The notes under the pieces: generated by a model
Seen by the model: the letters and a program-made list of their open reading frames with translations, nothing else
Databases searched by the model: none
Told to the model about the DNA's origin: nothing
Part shown: positions 53,215 through 61,902 of the stretch, in pieces
How the letters are laid out: every line of letters starts with the position of its first letter
Numbering within the stretch: the stretch's first letter is position 1
Translations under genes and position numbers: made by a program
Source of the DNA: Flavihumibacter petaseus NBRC 106054
GTDB lineage: Bacteria; Bacteroidota; Bacteroidia; Chitinophagales; Chitinophagaceae
Length of the DNA stretch: 64,000 bases
Assembly (NCBI RefSeq): GCF_000974785.1
Contig: NZ_BBWV01000003.1
Coordinates: 372,001-436,000 of the forward strand
Reading direction: 5' to 3'

Positions 53215-54642
53215 ATGTTATTCAATTCTATGGAGTTTTTGTTCTACTTTATAGTAGTAACAAGTTTATACTTCCTGCTGCCACATCGCTTCCGCTGGAT
53301 GCTCTTGCTGTTTGCAAGCTGTTATTTCTACATGGCTTTTGTGCCGGTGTACATCCTGATTCTCGGGTTTACCATAGTGATCGATTATTTCGCAGGTATT
53401 TTTCTCGAAGAGGCCCGTGGCCGGAAACGAAAGGTCTGGCTGATAGCTAGTCTTGTCGCCAACATCGGCGTACTGGCAGTTTTCAAGTACTACAACTTCC
53501 TGAATGACAACCTTACCACACTTTTGCACGGAGTTGGCTGGAACAACCCTGTCCCTTATTTGAAGATTCTGTTGCCGATCGGCCTTTCTTTCCACACCTT
53601 TCAGGCAATGAGTTACACGATTGAGGTATACAGAGGACACCAGAAAGCAGAAAGGAATTTTGGCATCTATGCGCTTTATGTAATGTTTTATCCGCAGCTC
53701 GTTGCCGGACCGATTGAACGGCCACAGAACCTGCTGCATCAGTTCTATGAAAAACACTCTTTCGATTACGAACGGGTGGTAGATGGCCTGAAGATCATGT
53801 TGTGGGGCTTTGTAAAGAAACTGGTGATCGCAGACCGCCTCGGTTTATACGTTGATGCAGTATACGGCAACGCTGATCAGCATTCCGGTTTGTCACTGAT
53901 TGTTGCGACCGTGTTTTTTGCATTCCAGATTTATTGCGATTTCTCGGGATACTCTGATATCGCCATTGGCTCTGCCAAAGTAATGGGCTTCACACTGATG
54001 CGAAATTTCAACCGGCCATATTTTTCAGCCAATATTTCCGAGTTCTGGAGCCGTTGGCACATATCACTTTCCACCTGGTTCAAAGACTACCTGTACATTT
54101 CCCTGGGAGGCAACAGGGTATCCATACCCCGTTGGTATTTTAACCTTTTTTTCGTATTCCTCGTCAGTGGCCTCTGGCATGGGGCGAACTGGACTTTCGT
54201 AATCTGGGGCGCATTGAATGGCTTTTATCTGGTCGCCGCACTGATCAGAAACCGCTTGTTATCGAAATGGGGCTGGAAAGAAAATGATCAGCCATCCTGG
54301 TGGATGCGCATGATCAATATAGGAATCACTTTTTTACTGACCTGTTTTGCGTGGATATTCTTCCGCGCTGCTGACCTCAATCAGGCAACACTGGTCATCG
54401 GCCGTATCTTCCGGTTCGAAAAAGGTTCCCTGTTTACTGGTAATCCCACTTTCACCTATTCCCTGTTTGCCATTGCGTTCCTGCTATTGGTGGAAGCCAA
54501 AGAGGAATATTATAAAGGTTCCTTTACCCTCATTGATAACAAAAGCCCACTCGTACGTTACAGCACCTATCTCGCATTGATCCTGTTGATCCTGCTGATT
54601 GGCGTATTTGATGGTGGTCAATTTATTTATTTCCAATTCTGA
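53215..54642 (+). CDS. MBOAT-family O-acyltransferase (AlgI-like)
   Basis: This is a multi-spanning membrane O-acyltransferase that passes acetyl (or another acyl) groups across the inner membrane to an extracytoplasmic acceptor. The 475-residue protein has the AlgI/DltB-like core: VAGPIERPQNLL, the PYFSANISEFWSRWHISLSTWFKDYLYI segment, and the catalytic histidine H322 in SGLWHGANWTFVIWG. The adjacent SGNH gene, four bases away, makes an AlgI/AlgJ-type acetylation pair. The target is presumably the polysaccharide of this locus (inference). Confidence 0.92.
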   Translation: MLFNSMEFLFYFIVVTSLYFLLPHRFRWMLLLFASCYFYMAFVPVYILILGFTIVIDYFAGIFLEEARGRKRKVWLIASLVANIGVLAVFKYYNFLNDNLTTLLHGVGWNNPVPYLKILLPIGLSFHTFQAMSYTIEVYRGHQKAERNFGIYALYVMFYPQLVAGPIERPQNLLHQFYEKHSFDYERVVDGLKIMLWGFVKKLVIADRLGLYVDAVYGNADQHSGLSLIVATVFFAFQIYCDFSGYSDIAIGSAKVMGFTLMRNFNRPYFSANISEFWSRWHISLSTWFKDYLYISLGGNRVSIPRWYFNLFFVFLVSGLWHGANWTFVIWGALNGFYLVAALIRNRLLSKWGWKENDQPSWWMRMINIGITFLLTCFAWIFFRAADLNQATLVIGRIFRFEKGSLFTGNPTFTYSLFAIAFLLLVEAKEEYYKGSFTLIDNKSPLVRYSTYLALILLILLIGVFDGGQFIYFQF

Positions 54643-54645
54643 GCC

Positions 54646-55611
54646 ATGGAGAAAGATCTGATCAAAAACAATCCGGTTCAAAAATTCCTGCGAAACTTTC
54701 TCTTATTTCTTTTTCTGCTTGTGATAGCTGATTTTGCTGTAGGATTCCTGCTGCGTAAATTTTATTTTTCACAGGAGAGCGGATTGGAAGCCAGGACTAT
54801 CTATGCGATTGATAAAGCCAATGAAGAACTGATCGTGCTGGGGTCTTCGAGAGCGAGCCATCACTATGTGCCTGCCATCATTGGTAAGGAACTAAACATG
54901 AGTGCTTATAACGCAGGTCGGGAGGGAAATTTCATCCTCTATCACAACGCCGTTTTGCAGTGTATGATCCAACGGTATCACCCCAAAGTGGTGGTATTGG
55001 ATTTGCTGAACAAAGAGTTTTCAGTAAACCGCGAGAGTTATGACCGGCTGGCAACGTTGATGCCGTTTTACCGGAATCACGAAGCCATCCGACCGATCAT
55101 CAATTTGCGCGGGCCATTCGAACCAATTAAAAACCTTAGCGCCATCTATCCGTATAATTCGAAGCTTCAAGCAATAGCCATGGGAAATCTTGAGCTGAAT
55201 AAAAGCCGCAAACAGGATTTTGGCGGCTATATTCCATTGGAACGTGTAATGAAACGACCTGCGGATTCAGTTGCTGTGGAAGGAGAATATCCTATCGATA
55301 CCATCAAGGTGGAAGCTTTCCGGCAACTGGTAAAAACTTGTTCAGCCAGCAATATCCGCCTCTTTGTGATTTGTTCCCCGTATTATGATTATCTCCGTGC
55401 CGAAGACCCGAGCGTCAGAATTGCCCGCCAGATAGCTGCGGAATATAGTATTCCGTTCTGGGACTATTCGGTTGATACTACATTCACCGGTAAGGCCGAT
55501 ATTTTTGATGATAAAGCGCACCTTAACAAGGAGGGCGCAGAACGTTATTCTAAGCTGATCGCTGATAAAATCACGGCTTCAGCGGGAAGTCACGCGAGTG
55601 CAAAAAGGTAA
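54646..55611 (+). CDS. SGNH-type periplasmic acetylation partner
   Basis: This is a membrane-anchored SGNH/GDSL-fold protein of 321 residues. The N-terminus has one transmembrane helix (about 16-35), placing the catalytic part outside the inner membrane. The nucleophile motif is VLGSSRASHHY (S68 region), and the catalytic Asp-His pair lies in DDKAHLNKEG. Its pairing with the MBOAT gene resembles AlgI-AlgJ/X or WcbI-type systems in which the MBOAT supplies acyl groups and the SGNH protein transfers them to the glycan. The next gene begins four bases after its stop. Confidence 0.85.
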   Translation: MEKDLIKNNPVQKFLRNFLLFLFLLVIADFAVGFLLRKFYFSQESGLEARTIYAIDKANEELIVLGSSRASHHYVPAIIGKELNMSAYNAGREGNFILYHNAVLQCMIQRYHPKVVVLDLLNKEFSVNRESYDRLATLMPFYRNHEAIRPIINLRGPFEPIKNLSAIYPYNSKLQAIAMGNLELNKSRKQDFGGYIPLERVMKRPADSVAVEGEYPIDTIKVEAFRQLVKTCSASNIRLFVICSPYYDYLRAEDPSVRIARQIAAEYSIPFWDYSVDTTFTGKADIFDDKAHLNKEGAERYSKLIADKITASAGSHASAKR

Positions 55612-55614
55612 AGC

Positions 55615-56814
55615 ATGTCAGAAATTCATCAGCAAGCCCTTCAACGGCTTAAGACATATTGTGAGAAAGAAGGATTTCGTGGTTACGATCCCTACGATGG
55701 CCTGAACAGCAGGTTATTTCAGGCATTGCCATGGATCAGAGATCAAAAATTCTTCCGGCTCGCCTGGATCCAGGCTTTCAAAAGGTCGCCATTCAACCTT
55801 CGTTCGGTTACAGGAGTAAAAAAGGAGACCAACCCCAAGGCTTTAGGGATTTTTCTTACTGCCTACTGTCAGCTTTACCAACAACACAGGGAACCTGCTG
55901 ATCTGGGAAAAATCCGGTTTTTCATCCGTGAGATTCTTCACTTTACGAGCAAAGGGTATAGCGGAGCCTGTTGGGGATATAATTTTGACTGGCAGGCCCG
56001 GGCGTTTTTTCAACCGCGGTTTACTCCCACGATCGTTGCCTCTTCATTCATTGCCAACGCCCTGCTTGATGCTTACGAGATTACCAACGAAAACATATTG
56101 CTGGAAACAGCCAGGGGCACCTGCGATTTTATCCTGAAAGATCTTAACAGGAATGTGGATGATGAGGGGGACTTTGCTTTTTCCTATTCCAAACTTGACA
56201 CTAGTATCGTATTCAATGCTTCATTGCTCGGAAGCAGGTTACTGGCAAGGGTATATAGCTATACGCGTGAACCGGAACTGCTGGAAGCCGCCACAAGGTC
56301 CGTTGCCTTTTGTTGTAAGTATCAACAGGAGGACGGATCATGGAGTTACGGTACATATTCCTTCCACCAGTGGATTGACAGTTTTCATACCGGGTACAAC
56401 CTCGAGTGCCTGCAGGATTACGCCGATTTCACGGGCAACACAAGCTATCAGACCTACGTCGAAAAAGGTCTGGACTATTACCTGAACAATTTTTTTACTT
56501 CGGATGGTATTCCGAAATATTATAACAACAGCGTTTATCCAATAGATATTCATGCACCTGCACAATTGATCATCACCCTGATCAAACTGCGTTGTTTTGA
56601 ATCCAATAAGGCCCTCGCCGACCGTGTGCTGAACTGGACCATCAACAATATGCAGGACAAGCAAGGTTATTTCTATTTCCAGATCAACCGCTATTTCTCT
56701 TCCAGAATACCCTATATGCGCTGGTCTCAGGCCTGGATGCTTTATACCCTGGCGCTTTATGACCGAAAACTATCCCTACAGCCCGAAAAAACAATCGTGT
56801 ATGAAACGCATTAG
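55615..56814 (+). CDS. alpha/alpha-toroid (six-hairpin-like) protein of the EPS locus
   Basis: This is a 399-residue protein without a signal peptide, built of repeated helical hairpins (for example SFIANALLDAYEITNENILLE, ACWGYNFDWQARAF, YNLECLQDYADFTGNT). The pattern resembles alpha/alpha-barrel enzymes such as unsaturated glucuronyl hydrolases, AGE epimerases or heparinase-like folds. Aromatic and acidic residues along the helices fit a carbohydrate-binding groove. I cannot assign a reaction. Relatives are sometimes labelled delta-aminolevulinic acid dehydratase, which I consider unsupported. It overlaps the WecG-like gene by 14 bases. Confidence 0.65.
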   Translation: MSEIHQQALQRLKTYCEKEGFRGYDPYDGLNSRLFQALPWIRDQKFFRLAWIQAFKRSPFNLRSVTGVKKETNPKALGIFLTAYCQLYQQHREPADLGKIRFFIREILHFTSKGYSGACWGYNFDWQARAFFQPRFTPTIVASSFIANALLDAYEITNENILLETARGTCDFILKDLNRNVDDEGDFAFSYSKLDTSIVFNASLLGSRLLARVYSYTREPELLEAATRSVAFCCKYQQEDGSWSYGTYSFHQWIDSFHTGYNLECLQDYADFTGNTSYQTYVEKGLDYYLNNFFTSDGIPKYYNNSVYPIDIHAPAQLIITLIKLRCFESNKALADRVLNWTINNMQDKQGYFYFQINRYFSSRIPYMRWSQAWMLYTLALYDRKLSLQPEKTIVYETH

Positions 56815-57547
56815 TATTTGCAATATTCCGGTTGACGCCTATACCATGGAGGAAACTGTCGGACTTATCGATGATGCCCTTCAGGAAAACCGGCCAATTC
56901 ACCATGTTGTGATCAATGCCGCGAAAGTGGTTAATGCCAACAAGAATGTTGAATTAATGGATTCCATCGTTAACTGTGATATCATTAATGCAGATGGGCA
57001 GGGAGTTGTTTGGGCCAGCCGTTTTCTCAACAAACCATTGCCGGAAAGGGTGGCGGGCATAGACCTCATGGATGAGCTGATTGCGCTGGCTCATCGAAAG
57101 GGATACAAGATTTACCTGCTTGGTGCCAAAGAAGAGATTGTTTCGAAAGTTGCCCGGATACTGTCCGAGAAGTATTCACCTGATATTATCGGGGGCTACC
57201 GTAATGGGTATTACAAACCAGACGAGGAACTTGAAATCGCCAGAAGCATTGGGTCATCCGGTGCCAAGATGCTGTTTGTGGCCATCACCTCACCTAAAAA
57301 GGAAATTTTTCTCAATAAATACAAGGATGAGATCAATGTTCCGTTTATCATGGGTGTCGGTGGAAGCTTTGACGTGGTTGCAGGGTTCGTGAAAAGGGCA
57401 CCACGCTGGATGCAGGTTGCCGGTCTGGAGTGGTTTTACCGTGTGATCCAGGAACCCCGGCGCATGTGGAAGCGATACCTGGTAGGGAATATTGAATTCG
57501 GATACCTGGTAATGAAAGAAAAAATGCAGTTTAATAAAGCTAAATGA
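56801..57547 (+). CDS. WecG/TagA/CpsF-family glycosyltransferase
   Basis: This GT26 enzyme transfers a ManNAc-type sugar to lipid-linked GlcNAc or a similar acceptor on the cytoplasmic face. The start at 56801 (MKRISICNIPVDAYTMEE) sits inside the end of the previous gene; the longer frame from 56759 adds unrelated residues. The 248-residue protein has the family's NAAKVVNANKN, INADGQGVVWASR (catalytic Asp/GT26 motif), YLLGAKEEI, IIGGYRNGYY, and PFIMGVGGSFDVVAGFVKRAP. Adjacent wecB supplies UDP-ManNAc, supporting ManNAc transfer; no UDP-ManNAc dehydrogenase is present. Confidence 0.88.
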   Translation: MKRISICNIPVDAYTMEETVGLIDDALQENRPIHHVVINAAKVVNANKNVELMDSIVNCDIINADGQGVVWASRFLNKPLPERVAGIDLMDELIALAHRKGYKIYLLGAKEEIVSKVARILSEKYSPDIIGGYRNGYYKPDEELEIARSIGSSGAKMLFVAITSPKKEIFLNKYKDEINVPFIMGVGGSFDVVAGFVKRAPRWMQVAGLEWFYRVIQEPRRMWKRYLVGNIEFGYLVMKEKMQFNKAK

Positions 57548-57554
57548 CTTTGAT

Positions 57555-58652
57555 ATGAAGGTTACGATCGTTGCAGGAGCCCGTCCAAACTTTATGAAAA
57601 TTTCGCCTATCATCAAGGCTATTCAGCATTACAACAGTAACGGCCACTCAAAAATAGACTACCGCCTTGTTCATACCGGGCAGCACTACGATAAAAAAAT
57701 GAGTGCTGATTTTTTTGAACAGCTCGGTATTCCGGAACCTCATGCCAACCTGGAAGCGGGTGGAGGAACGCAGGCAGAACAAACTGCTGCAATCATGACC
57801 CGGTTCGAGAAGGAACTGATGGAAAACAGGCCAGGCGTGATTCTGGTAGTAGGAGATGTTACCTCGACCATGGCCTGTACCATCACCGCAAAAAAACTTG
57901 GTGTTGATGCTGTACATGTGGAAGCGGGTATCCGTTCCGGCGATATGACGATGCCTGAAGAGATTAACAGGATCGTGACGGATTCTATTACAGATCATTT
58001 CTTTACTACAAGTGAGTTTGCGAATGAGCACCTGCGCCGGGCAGGCGTTTCTGATGAACGGATCCACTTTGTGGGCAACACCATGATCGATACCCTGCAA
58101 CAGAACCTGGGACGATTGCAGGAACCTGCACTCTGGAAATCTGAGGGGCTGAAAGAAAAGCAATACTTCCTGCTGACCCTGCACCGGCCAGCCAATGTGG
58201 ATGACCCCGCCAATCTGCAGCATCTCCTGTCAACCATCATGAATACCACGGGAAATCATCCTGTTGTATTTCCGGTTCACCCCAGAACAAAGAAAATTCT
58301 TGACGGGATCGGCTACCGCGATAACCGACTGATACTGGCGGATCCGATGGGTTACCTGGAGTTCATTTTTCTGATCCGCAATGCCATGGCTGTTATTACC
58401 GATTCAGGCGGCATTACAGAAGAAGCTACCGTGCTGGGAATTCCCTGCATGACCATGCGCGACTCTACCGAAAGGCCCGAGACCATCACCATGGGCACCA
58501 ACGAACTGATTGGCACCGACCCGGCCAAACTCATACCTTACCTTGAAAAAGTAATTCAGGGAAACTGGAAAAAGGGTGGAATTCCACCCATGTGGGACGG
58601 GAATACAGCCACAAGGATCGTCGATAAACTCGCCGCCCTCTACAACGCCTAA
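57555..58652 (+). CDS. wecB: UDP-N-acetylglucosamine 2-epimerase (non-hydrolysing)
   Basis: This enzyme interconverts UDP-GlcNAc and UDP-ManNAc, supplying ManNAc to the WecG-like transferase seven bases upstream. The 365-residue protein has GARPNFMKISPII, the HTGQHYDKKMS segment, VEAGIRSGDMTMPEEINR, LTLHRPANVDD and SGGITEEATVLGIPC, all diagnostic of the GT-B 2-epimerase family. It precedes the initiating sugar transferase by two bases, so all three are one unit. Confidence 0.95.
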   Translation: MKVTIVAGARPNFMKISPIIKAIQHYNSNGHSKIDYRLVHTGQHYDKKMSADFFEQLGIPEPHANLEAGGGTQAEQTAAIMTRFEKELMENRPGVILVVGDVTSTMACTITAKKLGVDAVHVEAGIRSGDMTMPEEINRIVTDSITDHFFTTSEFANEHLRRAGVSDERIHFVGNTMIDTLQQNLGRLQEPALWKSEGLKEKQYFLLTLHRPANVDDPANLQHLLSTIMNTTGNHPVVFPVHPRTKKILDGIGYRDNRLILADPMGYLEFIFLIRNAMAVITDSGGITEEATVLGIPCMTMRDSTERPETITMGTNELIGTDPAKLIPYLEKVIQGNWKKGGIPPMWDGNTATRIVDKLAALYNA

Positions 58653-58654
58653 GC

Positions 58655-60040
58655 ATGAACAAACTTTCCTATGTATTCTACCGGACCCTTCTGTGGCTCT
58701 GGGATATTTTTTCGCTGAACGTCATTCTGCTGATCGCCAGTTTCGTGGTAGGCAGGGCAGAAGCATTTGAGAAAAAAGAATATCATGTCTTCTTTGCGGT
58801 AATCAACCTGGCCTGGATGGCAGCGGTGTACCTGACTACACTGTACATGAGCAAGAACTGGCTTGACTTCGAAAGTTTTTATAAACGAACGGCCAAAGCC
58901 TACCTGCTCACCGTGCTGATCCTGATGGTCTTTATCTTTCTCTATCATTACCAGTATTCCAGAGCATACATCCTGGTGGTAATTGCCGGGCTCGGTCTAG
59001 TATTGTCTGTGAACAGGGTGGTTTTCAACCTCCTTATCATTTCTTTAAGAAACAAATTCAGCCTTCAGAAAAATGTAGTGGTTCTTGGCTATAATGAGAT
59101 CTCCAAGCGGCTGATCCGTTACTTCAGGGAAGAGTCCAAATTTGTGCACGTGGCCGGCTGTTTTGAAGACAAAGAGCGGATATCTGAATTGTCGGAGTTT
59201 CCGATTATGGGCGATCTGAAAGATTGTATGCCTTTCGTTAGGGAGAACCAGGTTACTGAGATTTACAGTACCCTTGCTCCTGAAAATTTCCCCGACCTGT
59301 ATGAACTCGCCAAGGCAGCAGAAAAGCAGTTTGTACATTTCAAATTTGTGCCTGACTATAAGATCTTTGTCAACCGCAATATATTCGTCGACTTCGTAGA
59401 CAATATTCCTGTCCTTTCCCTGAGAAATGAACCGCTGGAAGACACGGGTAACCGTTTAAAGAAGAGATTATTTGACATAGTATTCAGCACTTTTGTGATC
59501 ATATTCCTGCTCAGCTGGCTGATTCCCCTGATTGCACTGCTGATCAAACTGGATTCAAAAGGCCCAATCTTTTTTACACAAATGCGTTCGGGAAAAAACA
59601 ACCAGCCATTTCGATGCATCAAATTCCGGAGCCTGAAAGTGAACGACGAGGCAAACAGCAAACAGGTAACCCGGAATGATAGCCGGATCACCCGTCTGGG
59701 CCGTATAATGCGGAAGACCAATATTGATGAGTTACCCCAGTTTTTTAATGTATTTCTGGGTGATATGTCGGTAGTCGGGCCAAGACCACATATGCTGAAA
59801 CATACCGAAGATTTCTCCCATCTCTACAAACAATACATGATCCGGCACTTTGTGAAACCGGGACTAACCGGTTGGGCCCAGGTAAACGGCTTTCGCGGCG
59901 AAATCACAGACAACAAACTGTTGCAGAAGAGGATTGAATTTGATATCTGGTATATGGAAAACTGGACACTTTGGCTGGATCTGCGCATCATCATGATGAC
60001 AGCGTTCCTGTCTATCAAGGGCGATAAGAATGCCTTCTGA
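58655..60040 (+). CDS. WcaJ-type polyprenyl-phosphate sugar-1-phosphate transferase
   Basis: This initiating enzyme places the first sugar phosphate on undecaprenyl phosphate. The 461 residues contain four to five N-terminal membrane helices (about 10-130), a CoA-binding-like Rossmann middle (VVVLGYNEISKRLIRYF), a membrane segment (about 283-305), and the C-terminal bacterial sugar transferase domain. That domain has KRLFDIVFS, GPIFFTQMRSGKNNQPF, IDELPQFFNVF, DMSVVGPRPHM and PGLTGWAQVNGFRG. The last gene of the EPS run, it converges with the HU/SPOR gene five bases away with no terminator in between. Whether the first sugar is glucose, galactose or an amino sugar cannot be told. Confidence 0.92.
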   Translation: MNKLSYVFYRTLLWLWDIFSLNVILLIASFVVGRAEAFEKKEYHVFFAVINLAWMAAVYLTTLYMSKNWLDFESFYKRTAKAYLLTVLILMVFIFLYHYQYSRAYILVVIAGLGLVLSVNRVVFNLLIISLRNKFSLQKNVVVLGYNEISKRLIRYFREESKFVHVAGCFEDKERISELSEFPIMGDLKDCMPFVRENQVTEIYSTLAPENFPDLYELAKAAEKQFVHFKFVPDYKIFVNRNIFVDFVDNIPVLSLRNEPLEDTGNRLKKRLFDIVFSTFVIIFLLSWLIPLIALLIKLDSKGPIFFTQMRSGKNNQPFRCIKFRSLKVNDEANSKQVTRNDSRITRLGRIMRKTNIDELPQFFNVFLGDMSVVGPRPHMLKHTEDFSHLYKQYMIRHFVKPGLTGWAQVNGFRGEITDNKLLQKRIEFDIWYMENWTLWLDLRIIMMTAFLSIKGDKNAF

Positions 60041-60045
60041 CCAGT

Positions 60046-60897
60046 TTATTTAGGTTCTACAAATACCAACCGGCTGCCATAGAAACGCCGGAGCGAGTCC
60101 CTCATCCTTGCTGTATCCGAAGGTTGCCCCGGAAGCAGAAAATAAAGCTTGTACCGCGATGTGTCGGTGCTGTCGAATTGAATCTTATCTCCGATCTCCC
60201 TGAGCTGCGCAAAACGCTTTTCCGCACGCAGCTTGTTCCCCGTTGCTTCAATTACAAAACGCCACTGTGAATTGTCCGGCACCGGCTGGATAACACTGTC
60301 TCTTTTTGCTGTTGCAGTATTGGCCGTATCAGCAGGCAGATGCATTGTTGTATCCGCTACAGTAGCTGCAGTATCTGCCTTCACTACCGTTTCGGCATTT
60401 TCCGGATTGTTATTCTGGGATAATTTCCAGCCTCCCCAAACTACTATGGCAATTGTAGCCAGTGCAGCGATGCCGATGAGCCAGCCCCTGTTAACTCCCG
60501 TTTGCGGCTGGTAACGGCTTTCATCAGAAAACACAGAATTCCGGCGGTTTTCCAGCATCCCTTCATCCAAACGGTCTGTTACCATCTCACCTGGTGTAAA
60601 TGTCAGTATGCCTTCCTTCGATTTAACCAGGGTACCAATACCATCCAGGTAAAGTGCTTTTCCGATATTCAGGAACTGGGAGTTGAGCATGATAAATGAC
60701 TCCAGGTCAGATTGCGCCAGCGAAGTCATTTTCCCTGTATGTGTCTTGACATATTCAATCAGTTCCTTGCTGAAGGTGGGATCCGATTTGGTATCAAATT
60801 TCACAACACTGCCATCAGTGGTAAAAGTCCCGATTCCGGGCAGGCTCACACGTTTGTGCTGGTAAAGATACTGGGTGATTAGCTGGTCAATTTTCAA
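60046..60897 (-). CDS. membrane protein with HU-like (CCDC81-type) and SPOR domains
   Basis: This 283-residue protein combines three parts. An N-terminal pair of HU-like folds (about 1-110: LITQYLYQHKRVSLPGIGTF, EGILTFTPGEMV) is related to bacterial CCDC81/HU domains. A transmembrane helix spans about 137-155 (GWLIGIAALATIAIVVW), and a T/A-rich linker leads to a C-terminal SPOR-like domain (RFVIEATGNKLRAEKRFAQLREI). SPOR domains bind denuded peptidoglycan, typically at division sites. The HU-like part would lie in the cytoplasm. Such fusions are Bacteroidota-specific and their role is unknown, possibly linking nucleoid and envelope. Confidence 0.8.
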   Translation of the reverse strand: MKIDQLITQYLYQHKRVSLPGIGTFTTDGSVVKFDTKSDPTFSKELIEYVKTHTGKMTSLAQSDLESFIMLNSQFLNIGKALYLDGIGTLVKSKEGILTFTPGEMVTDRLDEGMLENRRNSVFSDESRYQPQTGVNRGWLIGIAALATIAIVVWGGWKLSQNNNPENAETVVKADTAATVADTTMHLPADTANTATAKRDSVIQPVPDNSQWRFVIEATGNKLRAEKRFAQLREIGDKIQFDSTDTSRYKLYFLLPGQPSDTARMRDSLRRFYGSRLVFVEPK

Positions 60898-60947
60898 AAC
60901 GAATCAGATTGGTTAGGCACAAATTAAGGAAAAATAGCCCGACGGTT

Positions 60948-60955
60948 TACATTTG
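60948..60955 (+). promoter_or_regulatory. -7 promoter box before the small membrane protein
   Basis: TACATTTG, a perfect TAnnTTTG, ends five bases before the ATG at 60961. This implies an almost leaderless transcript, or use of a second ATG at 60970. Confidence 0.42.
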
Positions 60956-60960
60956 TCCAA

Positions 60961-61308
60961 ATGAAGCACATGTTTACCGATGATGAAAAGCGCTTTATGG
61001 CTTATTGGGAGCAGAACCGGGATAAACAGAAAAAGGTCTTCCGGCAGTGGCTGGTTGGCCTGCCGATGGGTCTTGTGATCGTTATACCGATCGTGATCAG
61101 TTATGTCACCGGGTGGCATAAGCGGGCCGTTATGGTCGCTGGCAGCCAGTTTAATCCCATGGTATTGATCATTGCGTTGCTGGCCATTGTTACGTTCACC
61201 GCCATCTTTTATAAACAGCATCAGTGGGATCAGTATGACCAGAAGTACCGGGAACTCAAAGCGCGGGAATCGGCAGGAAAAAATGAAACCGGTAATAACC
61301 AGGCATAA
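60961..61308 (+). CDS. small two-helix membrane protein of unknown function
   Basis: This 115-residue protein has no recognised family. It has an acidic-basic N-terminus (TDDEKRFMAYWEQNRDKQKK), two transmembrane helices (about 37-54 and 68-87), and a charged C-terminal tail. A second in-frame ATG lies at 60970. It is divergent from the HU/SPOR gene and about 100 bases before the FKBP gene. Coding is supported by the charged-hydrophobic-charged pattern and the promoter box rather than by homology. Confidence 0.68.
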   Translation: MKHMFTDDEKRFMAYWEQNRDKQKKVFRQWLVGLPMGLVIVIPIVISYVTGWHKRAVMVAGSQFNPMVLIIALLAIVTFTAIFYKQHQWDQYDQKYRELKARESAGKNETGNNQA

Positions 61309-61410
61309 GTAAATGATATAAAAGTCTAATGCTACTGCCATGCAACAGGCAAGGGAAAAAATGGGTCTACTTACAGTCAATAATTATCTTCGCCAAAATT
61401 TTTTCAGTAC

Positions 61411-61902
61411 ATGCAGAAAAAAGTCCTTTTTGTCCTGACCCTTGCCATTGGCATTGCGTTTGTGTGGAGCTGCTCCAAAAGCAGCACGGGTTCTTCCACT
61501 TGTGAAGTAGTGCCGCCTGCCAACGAAAAAGCAGCTATCCAGGCCTATATCGCCGAGAAAGACCTCGAAGGGGTTCAGTTTGACGAATCCGGTTTGTTTT
61601 ACCAGATCTCTGACCCCGGCATTGGTGGTTCCCCCAACCTGAGCTCCAAGATCTACATCAAGTATAAAGGCTATCTTACCGACGGAACAGTTTTCGATGA
61701 ACAGACCGATCCTTCCCAAACAGGATGGGTGCTGGGTACGCTCATCAATGGTTGGAAAATCGGCCTTCCCAAGTTGAAGAAAGGTGGAAAGATGAAACTG
61801 ATCGTTCCTTCTGCCCTGGGATATGGTTGCCGTGGAAGTGGTGCAACCATTCCACCAAACTCTGTCCTCGTTTTCGATGTTGAATTGTCAGATTACGAAT
61901 AA
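61411..61902 (+). CDS. FKBP-type peptidyl-prolyl isomerase lipoprotein
   Basis: This is an exported proline isomerase of 163 residues (lipobox FVWSCSK, C21). After a short N-terminal extension it has one FKBP domain with [43 protein letters not shown] and [16 protein letters not shown]. Most FKBP active-site aromatic positions are kept. It may assist folding of surface proteins. The stop overlaps the sdaA start by one base, although the functions are unrelated. Confidence 0.93.
   Translation: MQKKVLFVLTLAIGIAFVWSCSKSSTGSSTCEVVPPANEKAAIQAYIAEKDLEGVQFDESGLFYQISDPGIGGSPNLSSKIYIKYKGYLTDGTVFDEQTDPSQTGWVLGTLINGWKIGLPKLKKGGKMKLIVPSALGYGCRGSGATIPPNSVLVFDVELSDYE

Noticed and set aside
55615-56814. 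Delta-aminolevulinic acid dehydratase annotation for the toroid protein.
   Set aside because: The sequence lacks the lysine and metal-binding motifs of HemB and is all-helical; the label seems to be a database carry-over.
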